From Zeus faber (Eukaryota > Chordata > Actinopteri > Zeiformes > Zeidae): a stretch of DNA of 64,000 nucleotides. The stretch spans positions 5,357,918 through 5,421,917 of the forward strand of contig OY482866.1 in the NCBI GenBank assembly GCA_960531495.1, written 5' to 3'. Below, piece by piece: positions 10,601-20,047 of this stretch. The stretch's first letter is position 1. Every line of letters starts with the position of its first letter. Below the pieces are notes generated by a model. It saw only the letters and a list, made by a program, of their open reading frames with translations, did not search any database and had not been told where the DNA came from. Position numbers and translations under genes: made by a program.

Positions 10601-13600
10601 TTTCATGTTAGGTTTCCCACGGAGCAGGATATAGTCTGGGCCCCACTGAGACTGTCCAGTACCACAAGCACAACCATACCTGCTTCAATATCGAATCACT
10701 AACACTCAACGTTCAGCCACTGCGTCATGTGTAAGCACACAATAGTAGAATAATAAATTCTCTATGATGGAAAAAGGCTGGGAACAAATCAATTCTAATG
10801 CTGTGAGGAGTGGAGACGAAAGGCCGCTGTCCGTGCAATGTAGCAGGACAGCGCTCACACGGGGCAGAGGAGATAGACGCGGCTTCCTCCTAAGAGTTGT
10901 GAGGGGGAGGAAAGAATTCATCCAGAGTTATCACTTGGTTATCACAAAGCTGGGTTAGGGCGTAAAATAGCTGAGCTGCCATCCTTGAATCCTGAGGCAT
11001 GAAGGGGCCACAGGAAACACAGATAAATCATGAACTCTCTTTGCAGATGTCAGAGCCGTTAGCAGAGCTCTTTTGGCTGACAGAAACTTTAGCAGAACCT
11101 GGTCCAAGCTCAAAGAGGGCTTTAACCAGCACATGCAAAACCAGCGCCAAGTCCCACTGAGGAACTAAGGAGCATGACAGTGTCATGACACTGTCTCCGT
11201 ACACCCTTTAGGAAGCGTTTCAACAAGGGATGACTAAACACCGAAAGCATGACAACTGTCACTGAAACCCTCGTGACAGGACCAAATAACGGACGCATAT
11301 GTATTAACTGTGCCAGAAGCTGGAGCACCAATAGTTGGAGGAATGAAAGCAAGTTAGGCAGAGGACATGCCATGGGATCCAGGTCTTTTACCCCCACACA
11401 CCAGCACAGAAAAGCTGCCCATTTGTCAGAGTAAGACGCTCTGGTGGACTCGGCTCCCGTGCCCTGGAGATTGCGCACAACGTCCTGCCGTCCTAACACA
11501 CCATAGTGCGCACGAGACCCAGCCTCTCTAAGCGTTCCCATTCAGTGGCCAGACCTACAGGTGCTGGCCTATCCCCGGGTAATTCCTGATCGCTCCCTCT
11601 GCTTGGGGGAGAGCATCCCTGCACCAAAGTAGTTCCCATGGCCAGCCTGCTAACAGCTGCAGGCATGGAAACCATGATGCGCCCGTGTGCTCTGGGACAA
11701 TCAGAATAGCCGACAGCTGTTCCTTTTGCACTCGGCCCTGGGAACCGGGAATGAACGGGACAGGTTGGAAAACATAAAGAAGTATCCTGGGCCATGGCCG
11801 ATGCGCATGTAACAATATATCTAAATCTATGTAATCACATAAACATATATGCACACATAATGAAGTACACGACCTCACGACCCACATTTCTTACTTTCCC
11901 ATGGTTTTCCAAACCGTATAAGTGGGAGTATATAGCCTTTTCGGCCTCCTCCCGCCAATGCAGCTGCATCTTATCTGGAGCACCTATAAATCTGTGAAGC
12001 CAAACTGACCATATATCTCTGACGCCCTGAAAATAAACTGTTCAGCGCGAATCAAGGTGCGTGTGCACGGTCCACACGAGACATGTCATCCAGGGAACCT
12101 CCAGGCCTTGGTAGGCTAACGCCCTCTCTGATATCCAGAAGCCCCTGGAGAAGAGCGCCTACGGCCAGCAGGGAAATCGCTGATGAGATGAGTACCCCAG
12201 GGACACCTGGGTGTACTCCTCCAGCAGGTTAGGCCCCGCCGATGGGAGCGGAAGACCAGGGTGCGGCCCGTATGGGGGGGGGGGTTCTCGCAAATTGGAC
12301 ACACTCAAATGCTTGACGCTGCCATTCTTCTCGCTCTTTTAATTATTCTTTTCAGATGGTGCATGCAGTCACTGAAGAAAAAAGTGGGAGCCAATTCAAT
12401 GGGTGTAATCCAATTTATACACAAGGTGCGTCCGTGAGTGTAACCCACGGCAGGTGGGTGTGGACTAAAGTTTTCAGTGCTGCGCATGTGCACGAGGGCC
12501 AAACTCACTCGATAGCCACAAAGGGCGGAGTTTACACTAAATAGAATGAAAATATTCATGAAATAAAAAGAAATAGAATATAGCCTGGAACATTACCTTG
12601 ACCCCCCTTTCCTTGCGAAGGGGGGTCCGTGCTGGGGCAATTGGTGTGCGGTTACTGGGGGGGCTGAACATACTGGGAGTGGTGGGTCTGCGGAAAGGGG
12701 CCTTGGGGATCCCCTTGAGAGGCGCTGTGAAGAAAACAATCATTAGCACAGAATAAATTTAAGATATATATATATATAGTTAATATTTGCATTAATAATA
12801 ATTTATGCAAGAAAATAACTTTTTATACAAAAATAGTTTCTGTGATCAACAGCTTAATGTAATTTCTCTCTGAATGTCTCGACAGTTCAGTTGGCTATCC
12901 GCTATGCAGTGATTGGTTTCAACATGGAAGCCGAAGTAAGACTTCACTGTAAAGGAGATGTTTCTAACATTGCACATGTACTGGTCCCGACTCAAACGTA
13001 CTCGTGGTGTCGATCTTTTTGACCAAGCCTCTCCCTTTGGCGTGGAAGGGCACTCCGGCAGTCTTTTTCAGCTGCTGGGCCGTCTCTGTGGCTGAAATAG
13101 AGAAACAGGAAGTCAGGCATCCAGAGGTTTTCTAATATTCAAACCAGTTTCAAAATGAATTTCTTCATTATTCCAAATATGCAAGAAATTGCTCGACAAC
13201 AAGGTGGTGGCTCAACCAGCGTTTGTTAGGCCAGGGTGCCTGAGAAGGTGCTAGTTCAATTGAATACTTTTAAAAGACCCTTTTAAGACAAATATTGACT
13301 AATGTTAAAACAGATTTTTGAATAAGTTATTAAAGGTAAGTACTATATATTTGGTACAGGACAGGGGCAAGTATTAAGGAGAAATAGGGGTAAGTTATGA
13401 GATAGATGATTCTATTAACTGTTTTAACAGTATTCTTTATAGCCCATAAAGTAGCCCATCTTTATAAGCCCACTTCAAGCAAGTAAGAACTGTGGATTCC
13501 TCTCTAAATAATCCTCACACTTTTGCAGCAGCTCTGCCCTGAGCGTGGCGCTCTTGGGCTTCCGCTTGAGCTGGAAGTGTTTGACCGGCGGGGTAAGGGG

Positions 13601-15939
13601 TCCGACCAGCGTGGTCAGGGCGCTCTTGTTCAGGTACTGGCACTCCAGGGGCAACATGGCCGACGCCTCACACTCACTCACTGAGGACGTGGACACAGAA
13701 AACACTGGGTGAAAGGCAATAGCTATTGGACAGTGTGATTCAAAACAAAATACAAGAAAATGGCAAATAACATCTTGCTGGCTCATAAGTCCTATAGTGA
13801 CAAGCCTGTTAAAAGGTGTGTTTTTTTTCTTAGGATTTAGTACAATCCTCAGAATATAAAGGATGAATCAGACTGTTAAGTCTAACAAAATAGATCTAAC
13901 CAGTTTCCCCTCGAAGCACGCATCCAAACTCGCTACGGCAGTGGGATTGATTAGTGAATCCATGTAACAGGCAGCGTGCAGCTACGGCTTGGATTGAGGA
14001 TGCAAATTTTAAGAAATTGAATTGAGCAATTGTTGGCCACATTAACAAACAATCCAATAATTCACACTGAATTAATTTAGCGATTAAAACTTCAATGAGC
14101 TCCTGAGAGTGATCTTATGAATTGAGAGTAAAGAAATATGTGGTGCATGGTTAATATTGCTATTTCAGCATGAGACAGCATAAAGGCCTTCGGAAATGAC
14201 AATTTCAAATTGAACTTTTCATGCAACATGAAGCCTTTTAAGAATAAATATTAGGGCTTAATTGCCCTAATATTTATTAGCAACTTAATTGCATGCAACT
14301 TAATTGCATGGAGGCTGTTTGGTGCTTGTAAGCGTGGAGGATTGGAACGTGGTGATCTTGCATGGCATGGTTGGGAGTCCGGTGATTAGTTGTGGCTCCA
14401 GGTTATAACTTATATACGGTAATAATGTAATTAAATACGAATTGCTACTGGAAACCAGGTGATCAGCCATTGATCACTCAGTAAACAGATCATTGATCAC
14501 TGTTGCGTGACGAATAAAGACTGTTTCTTCTTTCTGTTTCTTCTTTCTGTTTCTTCTTTCTGTTTCTACCAGGAAACAGATCTCTATAGATGCGGTTGAG
14601 GAGCAAAATGGAAATTCATTTTTGAATACTGCAGACAATGTCTCTGACAGAATTTATTGAAATAATCTTCTAGAATTTTTTTTAATTTTTATTTTTATCT
14701 TAAATAACACTTCACTTCTTTTAACCTGCGCTGTCAGCATATTTGGCATACAACACAGAGTATTTGTATGCCATCGCATCAAGGACAGAGTTAGTCTGCA
14801 AGTGGAGTTCAACTTCTCAACCTCCAGTACCACTTTTTATTCATTCTTTAATCATCAAGAACTGCTGCAATAACTGTCCTGTGTAGGATGACAAGAGCAC
14901 AGCTTTTTGTTTCACAGAACAACCACCAAACCCCCCTCTTTAATGAACCCTTTAAAGAGCCGCAATTAGTTACAATAGAGCCGCATGAGGCTTGAGAACC
15001 GCGGGTTGAGTATCACTGGGTTAGAATGTGTAACATTAAAAAAATATATAATAATAATAAAAATAAAATAAAAAAACTCTTATTTTTCATCACAGCCTTT
15101 GCTATTCGAAAATTGTGTTCTATCACATTGGGATGTCGGTTTGAATTTGATTAATTATTCAGCACCAATAAATATGATGAAGGCTGATTCATTGTAAGCA
15201 GTCTTAGCTTGTTACCAAAGCAGGACACGTCTTAAGACTATCATCTGCAGAGCAGGTGCAAATAACTTCCAGTAAAACCGGATGACATACAAAGACAAGT
15301 ATGACAAAGATATACTTGTAACTCATCTGTGAACTAATGGAAATATACCTCCTACCTTCTCCTCTATCATTTGTAACATTGTTTGGCCTTAGCCACAAAA
15401 ATTTGAGTTTCTTTTTGGGACAGCAGATTCTCTGGAGGTCATTTGCACCTGATGCGATTCATGTGATTTTGCACATGTCCATGGGACCAGTTTATTATAA
15501 TTTCCTCCGTTCAGCCAAACGACACCAAAGAAAGCACTGATTTGTGCCTACCTTTCTCCCGAAGCTCCCCTAAGATGTCCTGTACATTGGGGTTCTGCTC
15601 CTCCAAGTCCAAATTGAGAGAGCCTGTCTCTGGGAAGGACTTCAGGATATCAGCAACCATCAGCACCCAGGGCTCGGAGTCCACCGTAGCCAGCTGGATG
15701 ATCTCCGACAAGGCCTCTTTCATCTGGAAACATCCAGAATGGGTTTTCGGGTTTTATGCGGGCGTTTGTGTTGGACTGAGGGTTGTGCGTCTCTTTGACA
15801 TCTCAACAGGACTTCTCAAACGCCTCATCGTGCTACGTATTTAAGCCTGGGAATAGGCAACTTTGATATATATGTTTTTTTGGGTGAGTAATAAAAAGTT
15901 ATATAATAAACTTAATCTGGGGAAAAAAGTTTATATATT

Positions 15940-15990
<51 letters not shown>

Positions 15991-16828
15991 GCAAACAAAT
16001 CCTTCATTATAGAGTTGATTTGGAGTACATCCTTCCACATTTAGACAACTGCAATTCTAAGTCTTGACCTGCAGCTTAGAATTGTTTTGAGACAGCAAAC
16101 TTCAAAACATACAAACAAGCATCAGCGCTATAGCATCTATAATATCTAGTGTCTTTATGAACCGTGGAGGCTAAATAATAGACTAGGGAGACAAATACGA
16201 CTGACATATATATGGGAAAATAAAAAATACCGACAAATGTTTGAAAAATAGAAAGTAATTCTTAAAAAAAAAAAAAATCAAAAAACAAAACCTCTCTGCA
16301 TTAAAGTCACACTTTCAAAAAAAATGTGACTCTGCGCACGTCCGCAAGCAGAACGTGGGATCTGGAATGAAAACGTTATGCAGAACGGCGTGCGGGGCGG
16401 AGTTGGACGTACAGGCTGGATCAGCCTGTTGCTCGGTCAGTCACCCAGCCCGCACATAACGCCGCACGTCAGGCTGGCGAACCTCCCCTCGGCCGCTCGC
16501 CGACGCAACAACCCGCGGCGCCGGGATAAACGAGCGACCGCGGCAGCTCGGTCCATCTTTTGCGAGCGCAATGCTACCTATCGCATCGTGACGCTAGCTA
16601 GCAGCCGCAGCGACCCACCTCGTCCACCGTCCGCCTGGGAAGATGCAACATCCCAAGGAGCAGCTTCAGCTTCACCGGAGGGGATAGGCTCGAGAAACAC
16701 AGCCGTATGTTGTCGATAACCGACACCGTGAGGAGGGAGGCGATGCTGGAAGGCGCCCACAGCTCGTCCGTGGAGCCGAGTTTGTTGTGAAGCCACAGGC
16801 CAGTGTCGCTGTCCTTCATCGACGCCAT
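4447..16828 (-). CDS. nelfa: NELFA, negative elongation factor A (11 exons)
   Basis: NELF-A is a subunit of the nuclear NELF complex, which with DSIF holds RNA polymerase II in promoter-proximal pause. Coding exons in transcript order are 16619-16828, 15552-15723, 13519-13680, 13002-13091, 12597-12724, 7782-7851, 7579-7667, 7374-7485, 6640-6974, 6155-6254 and 4447-4631. All junctions are GT-AG and in phase, giving 550 residues (human about 528). Residues 1-250 form the conserved N-terminal part, starting MASMKDSDTGLWLHNKLG. Residues 255-277 carry a basic patch REAKRRRK, possibly a nuclear signal. About 345-452 is a Pro/Thr/Ala/Ser-rich linker. The C-terminal block 457-550 is strongly conserved. 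The first ATG matches the family start. It is divergent from NICOL1. Identity is very sure; the UTR ends are not determined. Confidence 0.96.
5421..5497 (+). promoter_or_regulatory. Promoter-like cassette: GC boxes, AP-1, CRE-like, TATA
   Basis: Within 77 bases there are a GC box TAGGGCGGGCC (5421-5431), an AP-1 site TGACTCA (5439-5445), a CRE-like TGACGTAT (5447-5454), an inverted GC box GGCCCCGCCCTA (5474-5485) and TATATAAA (5490-5497). The two GC boxes form an inverted repeat with one inserted base. The polarity is antisense to NELFA. It may be the promoter part of an LTR or a cryptic promoter. Activity is not shown by sequence alone. Confidence 0.45.
5700..5873 (+). mobile_element. L2/CR1-type LINE 3' tail
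   Basis: The stretch ends GAAAGGTGCTATACAAATAA followed by AGATTATTATT, the usual 3' end of fish L2-like LINEs. The TTATTCTACTTTGTAAACGCA segment resembles the region at 63400-63430 downstream of the L2-like coding relic. Only the non-coding tail is present. Confidence 0.6.
6155..6254 (-). CDS. nelfa: NELFA coding exon 10
   Basis: Acceptor CCCCAG; encodes RDQMYAAQEMFKTANKVTRP then EKALILGFMAGSR and the first base of Glu490; donor GTACCA. This is among the most conserved blocks of NELF-A. Confidence 0.95.
6640..6974 (-). CDS. nelfa: NELFA coding exon 9, low-complexity linker
   Basis: Acceptor CTCAG; 335 bases, entered with two bases completing Ala345 and left in phase 0 at donor GTGAGT. It encodes the Pro/Thr/Ala-rich linker (for example SPATPTSPSTPASTP and TPQTPTPTPAPTAP), with conserved islands QYKQRTPMYN and QPKKNLSLT. 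It is the longest exon and the least constrained part of the protein. Confidence 0.93.
7374..7485 (-). CDS. nelfa: NELFA coding exon 8
   Basis: Acceptor TTGCAG; encodes KLGALNSESALPSTSYLPAT and then PSMVPSSSYIPSSEAQP. Leaves one base (G) for Ala345 at donor GTACTT. Confidence 0.93.
7579..7667 (-). CDS. nelfa: NELFA coding exon 7
   Basis: Acceptor TCTCAG; two bases complete Asp278, then TEVSEKAAKEEAVPENATPD and YAAGLVSAQ; donor GTAGGC in phase 0. The acidic ENATPDYAAGLVS core is conserved in the family. Confidence 0.94.
7782..7851 (-). CDS. nelfa: NELFA coding exon 6
   Basis: Acceptor TTTCAG; encodes LLDISELDMVGAGREAKRRR and KTL plus one base; donor GTAATT. The basic stretch is a plausible nuclear localisation signal. 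It follows the longest intron of the gene. Confidence 0.95.
8510..8660. repeat. Dispersed fish repeat, 'actccactacatttatctg' type
   Basis: The sequence TACTCCACTACATTTATCTG followed by AAAGCTATAGTTAC is a pattern I recognise as widespread in teleost genomes, probably a non-autonomous DNA element. Boundaries are approximate and no terminal repeats were resolved. Confidence 0.45.
9040..9400 (+). mobile_element. LINE-type 3' end with TTGAA-rich tail
   Basis: The region ends in ATGTGACAAATAAACATC followed by TTGAAATTCTTGAA. A reverse-strand relative, with TTTGTCACATA and GTTCAAGTTCAAG, occurs at 59190-59290, and a (TTGAAC)n tail at 22371-22396. This is a typical retroelement 3' terminus in fish; no coding part remains. 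Confidence 0.5.
9461..9776. mobile_element. MITE-like element with 23-bp TIRs
   Basis: Bases 9461-9483 (TAAAGCAACACTATGTAAC and on) match the reverse complement of 9754-9776 at 21 of 23 positions. The element is about 316 bp with no transposase frame. This TIR type is common in teleosts. Confidence 0.7.
10105..12045 (-). mobile_element. DIRS-like tyrosine-recombinase retroelement relic
   Basis: Two same-strand repeats, 10105-10408 and 11808-12045, share AACAATATATCTAAATCTATG, CCCATGGTTTTCCAAACCGT, CTCCCGCCAATG and CCTGAAAATAAACTGTT. They flank a minus-strand frame (11122-11541). Its N-terminal half, with STRASYSDKWAAFLCWC, then LDPMACPLPNLLSFLQ and SHPLLKRFLKGVRR, resembles the N-terminal core-binding part of DIRS-type tyrosine recombinases of fish. 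No reverse transcriptase or catalytic recombinase half is left. The class call rests on remembered motifs. Confidence 0.5.
12597..12724 (-). CDS. nelfa: NELFA coding exon 5
   Basis: Acceptor TTCACAG; two bases complete Thr212, then PLKGIPKAPFRRPTTPSMFS, continuing to RKERGVK; donor GTAATG in phase 0. Confidence 0.94.
13002..13091 (-). CDS. nelfa: NELFA coding exon 4
   Basis: Acceptor TTTCAG; two bases complete Ser182, then TETAQQLKKTAGVPFHAKGR and GLVKKIDTT plus one base; donor GTACGT. It has no ATG-initiated frame of its own and was placed by splice phase and family match. Confidence 0.94.
13519..13680 (-). CDS. nelfa: NELFA coding exon 3
   Basis: Acceptor CCTCAG; two bases complete Val128, then SECEASAMLPLECQYLNKSA, with VKHFQLKRKPKSATLRAELL near the end. 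The donor used is T|GTGAGG; the codon split T|CC with exon 4 keeps the conserved Ser. Confidence 0.95.
13681..15551. other. NELFA intron 2 with palindrome and short tandem repeats
   Basis: A 1.9-kb AT-rich intron. It contains a perfect 15-bp inverted repeat with a 6-base loop (14243-14278), two exact copies of CAACTTAATTGCATG (14281-14310) and about four copies of a 13-base TTTCTTCTTTCTG-type unit at 14521-14566. The last follows a GAATAAAGACTG segment that looks like a short retroelement tail. No exon is seen. Confidence 0.65.
14243..14278. repeat. Perfect hairpin, 15-bp arms
   Basis: AATAAATATTAGGGC and its exact reverse complement are separated by TTAATT. It could form a hairpin or cruciform; no function is implied. 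Confidence 0.9.
15552..15723 (-). CDS. nelfa: NELFA coding exon 2
   Basis: Acceptor TTCCAG; encodes MKEALSEIIQLATVDSEPWV, continuing to EQNPNVQDILGELREK, plus the first base of Val128; donor GTAGGC. Its initial Met is internal to NELF-A, not a start. Confidence 0.95.
15953..15983. repeat. (AC)n microsatellite between AT tracts
   Basis: About 15 AC units flanked on both sides by ATATAT, in NELFA intron 1 (15724-16618). A poly-A run lies at 16265-16277 and otherwise this intron is unremarkable. Confidence 0.9.
16619..16828 (-). CDS. nelfa: NELFA coding exon 1
   Basis: ATG at 16828-16826; 70 codons from MASMKDSDTGLWLHNKLGST to LHLPRRTVDE, ending exactly at donor GTGGGT in phase 0. The surrounding 16330-16900 is GC- and CpG-rich, typical of a housekeeping promoter and first exon. 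Confidence 0.96.
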
Positions 16829-16922
16829 CTTGGAAAAAAAGGCGTTTCGCGATCGGGCATTTTAGCGGGCACCTAAGGAAAGCACAGGCTAGGACCCCAC
16901 CCACCGCTCTGGCGGTGGCGAG

Positions 16923-17400
16923 AGGTTCGACTCGTTCTTTACGATTCGGTTCCTGGCGAGTCACTCTGTTCAAATCATCATCATAATAATAACAATAATA
17001 ATAATAATAATAGTAATAATAATAAAAGATTCGCTCGATTTCAACTCTTCGTTCCTTTGATTCAGCCGGTGTAGTGCACGGTGGACGAGATTCAGAAGAG
17101 CTTGGCGAATGGAATTCCCCCGAGAATAATTGAGTGCTCTCGAAAATAGGTATTTTGGTGGAACGCAGCGCGGCGCGGGGTTAATCCAGACTGTAAATCA
17201 GTCACGTTCGATAGGAATCATGTCTCGTCGCGGCCCGTTTACCTTGGCTTTAACGTAGTCCCCTGTAATTAATTTCAATCTGGGAGCCGAATATTAACTC
17301 GGCGTGACGCCCGACTCGTTTAAAAGAGTCGTTCGCTACGAACGAGTCGTTCGCGAGTCTTGCATCACTTGGAGTGACGTGAAAGTAGGAGCCACATACC
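16923..17400. repeat. GACTCGTT-type dispersed repeat, copy 1
   Basis: It opens with AGGTTCGACTCGTTCTT (16923-16939), identical to 27247-27263. It continues with further related blocks: CGAGTCAC, then GAGTCGTTCG, then GAGTCTTGCATCAC. An (AAT)n run (16980-17025) is embedded. It lies only about 95 bp upstream of the NELFA start codon. It is probably a decayed non-autonomous DNA transposon family of fish. Confidence 0.5.
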
Positions 17401-17525
17401 TGTACATCATCCACAGCATCACTTCGATGTTTTAACTTTTTCTCTATCAATTGATACTTCAAATTCTATGAGCCAACGTAGACAACTTGGTCGAATAGCC
17501 TGGACAGCTATTTCAAACAGCAATG

Positions 17526-19215
17526 AAATGATCAAATAAAAAATAGTTTACTTTGGGCTGCTCCCGTTAGGAGTCGCCACAGCGGATCATCTGCCTCCAA
17601 CACCTTCTGTTCTGCGCATCTTCCTCCCTTACACCAAACCGCCTACATGTCTTCCCTCACCACTTCCATAAACCTTCTCTTTGGCCTTCCTCTTTTCCTC
17701 TTGCCTGGCAGCTCCATCCTCAGCATCCGTCTCCCAATGTAACTCTCATCTCTCCTCCACATGTGTCCAAACCATCTCAATCTGGCCTCTCTCACTTTTC
17801 CACCAAACTGTCCAACCTGAGCTGTCCCTCTATTGTACTCATTCTTAATCCTGCACATCCTTGTCACTCCCAATGAAAGTCTCAACGTCCTCAACTCTGC
17901 CACCTCCAGTTCAGCCGCCTGCCTTTTTGTCAGTGCCACAGCCTCTAAACCGTACAACATAGCTGGTCTCACTATTGCCCTGTCGACCTTCCCCTTCACT
18001 CTTGCTGGAACCCTTCTGTCACAGATCACTCCGGACACTCTTCTCCACCCACTCCACCCTGCCCGTACTCTCTTCTTCACCTCTCTCCCACACTCCCCGC
18101 TGCTTTGGATGGTCGACCCCAAGTACTTGAACTCATCCGCCTTCTCCACCTCCACTCCTTGTATTCTCAGCTTTTCGCGGCCCTCCCTCCCATTCAGACA
18201 CATGTATTCTGTCTTACTCCTGCTGACTTTCATTGCTCTTCTCTGTAATGCATGCCTCCACTTCTCCAGGCTCTCCTCAACCTGCTCCCTACTCTCGCTA
18301 CAGATCACAATGTCATCCGCGAACATAGTTCACGGAGACTCCTGCCTGATCTGTTAACCTGCCCATCACCACTGCAAACAAGAAAGGGCTCAGAGCTGAT
18401 CCTCGATGCAATCCCACCTCCACTTTGAATGCCTTCGTCACGCCTACTGCACACCTTACTACTGTCTGACTGCCCTCCTACATATCCTGTACCACTCTTA
18501 CGTACTTCTCTGTCACCCCGACTTCCTCATGCAATACCACACTTCCTATCTCGGCATCCTATCATATGCTTTCTCTAAATCCACGAAGACGCAGTGCAAC
18601 TCCCTGTGGCCTCACCTGTACTTTACCATCAGCATTCTTAGAGCAAACATTGCATCTGTAGTACTCTTTCCTGGCATGAAACCATGCTGCTGCTCGCTGA
18701 TCCACACCTCCCCTCTTAACCTAGCCTCCACTACCCTTTCCCATAGCTTCATGCTGTGGCTGATCAACTTTATTCCCCTGTTGTTACTACAGCTCTCTAC
18801 GTCTCCCTTTTTCTTGAACATGGGTACCAGTACACTTCTTCTCCACTCCTCCGGCATCCTCTCCCTGGGTGGTGTTAAACAGCCTCGTTAGGAACGCCAC
18901 TGCCATCTCACCTAAACATTTCCGTGCTTCCCCAGGTATGTAATCTGGGCCAACTGCCTTTCCACTCTTCATCTTCTTTAATGCTGTTCTCACCCCATCC
19001 TTGCTATTTTGCTGCACTTCTTGATCCACTATCCCCACATCATCCACTCTTCTCTCCGTCTCATTTTCTTCATTCATCAGCTCCTCAAAGTACTCCTTCC
19101 ACTCCTTCTCAACACACTCTCCTCGCTCGTCAGCACATTCCCATCATTATCCTTCATCACCCTAACGTGCTGCACATACTTCCCAGCTTGTCTTGCCAAA
19201 AATGATCAAATAAAA
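17526..19215 (-). mobile_element. RTE-like LINE fragment with 16-bp target duplication
   Basis: Minus-strand frames give reverse-transcriptase blocks: MPEEWRRSVLVPMFKKKGDV (18612-18857), MFADDIVICSESREQ with the catalytic ADD, EFKYLGSTIQSSGE and the C-terminal GHMWRRDESYIGRRML (17643-18326). The copy is 5'-truncated and split over at least three frames, so it is dead. AAATGATCAAATAAAA occurs at 17526-17541 and again at 19200-19215, a clear target-site duplication, so the insert is 17542-19199. The RTE-like clade call is tentative. It sits between the divergent starts of NELFA and NICOL1. Confidence 0.88.
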
Positions 19216-19514
19216 AAAAAAAAGTATGTATTTTTTAACTAATTGAATAAATTATTCATCATTTAATGCTCATTTCCTGTTTAAAAAAAAAAAAACCCGC
19301 ATTTTGGAGGTTATATTATAAACAACCTCCAAACACGTATTTGATGTTTTCCTGGCTTGGATCGTATCATCATTTATCACTCCACCTGCCTTGCTTTGCA
19401 CAGACCGCGTAGTTGCCCCTGTACCACACCTGTATGACGTACACTGAAAAAACGTCGACGTCTTATTTTGACGCGTTCTCCCCCGTCCGGAACCCGGAGC
19501 GGCGATTGTCCCGG

Positions 19515-19526
19515 TGCGCATGCGCG
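19515..19526 (+). promoter_or_regulatory. NRF1 site upstream of NICOL1
   Basis: TGCGCATGCGCG fits the NRF1 consensus YGCGCAYGCGCR at every position. It lies in a CpG-rich block (19455-19660) about 420 bp before the NICOL1 start codon, so it is the best candidate for its promoter. Confidence 0.6.
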
Positions 19527-19545
19527 CTCCGCCGACGACCCCCCC

Positions 19546-19548
<3 letters not shown>

Positions 19549-19578
<30 letters not shown>
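19549..19578. repeat. (CA)n microsatellite
   Basis: About 15 units directly after a C run, within the NICOL1 upstream CpG-rich block. Confidence 0.9.
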
Positions 19579-19583
<5 letters not shown>

Positions 19584-19831
19584 ACCCAATTCCTCCGGAG
19601 GTTGGACGTCGGCCCGGGCACTGCGCTCCTCTCTCCGGTGAAAACCATCGATTGTGAGTCCGACTCGCAGCGTGATGTGTCCGCGTATGTACGCTGATGT
19701 CTGGGTGCGGGTCCCCCCGAGGCGCTGATCGGATACATGCACGGAGAATTCACGCTGCGGGCGCAAGACAAAGCCGAGCAGGCGTCGCAGTTGCGGCGGT
19801 TGGACGCGTCCGTCCCCTCCGTCCCCTCCGT

Positions 19832-19855
19832 CCCCCCCCCCCCCCCCCCCCCCCC
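19832..19855. repeat. Poly-C run of 24
   Basis: An uninterrupted C tract following three GTCCCCTCC units, about 80 bp upstream of the NICOL1 start codon. Its length may be unreliable in assembly. Confidence 0.9.
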
Positions 19856-19935
19856 GTTGCCGATTCGGGGCGTAGATTTGATGTTTCTCCTTTTTGTCTA
19901 CATTCCAGGTGACCGCGTTGTGCGTCCGAGTCGCG

Positions 19936-20047
19936 ATGGCGTCCAGCGGATATTTGCAGGTGGTGGCAGCGGTCCTGGCCGTGCAGATCGCCTGTTACGG
20001 GGCAGCGGATGCCGAGCAGGAGACGGGGACCGTCATCCCCGCAGAAA
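19936..20047 (+). CDS. nicol1: NICOL1 coding exon 1, signal peptide
   Basis: ATG in GCGATGG context; encodes MASSGYLQVVAAVLAVQIAC and continues to VIPAE plus one base; donor GTACGT. The hydrophobic core of the signal peptide is residues 7-22. Confidence 0.92.

Larger units (their letters stand above)
7852..12596. other. NELFA intron 5, repeat-filled
   Basis: A 4.7-kb intron. It contains a repeat with TACTCCACTACATTTATCTG at 8510-8660, a LINE-type tail at about 9040-9400, a MITE-like element at 9461-9776 and the DIRS-like relic at 10105-12045. At 12062-12230 a minus frame reads like a structural-gene remnant of the same element. A poly-G is present at 12276-12285. I see no additional NELFA exon. 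Confidence 0.7.

Noticed and set aside
18406-19205. Plus-strand frames of 160 and 93 codons, hydrophobic and Ser/His/Pro rich
   Set aside because: These are antisense readings of the minus-strand LINE reverse transcriptase.
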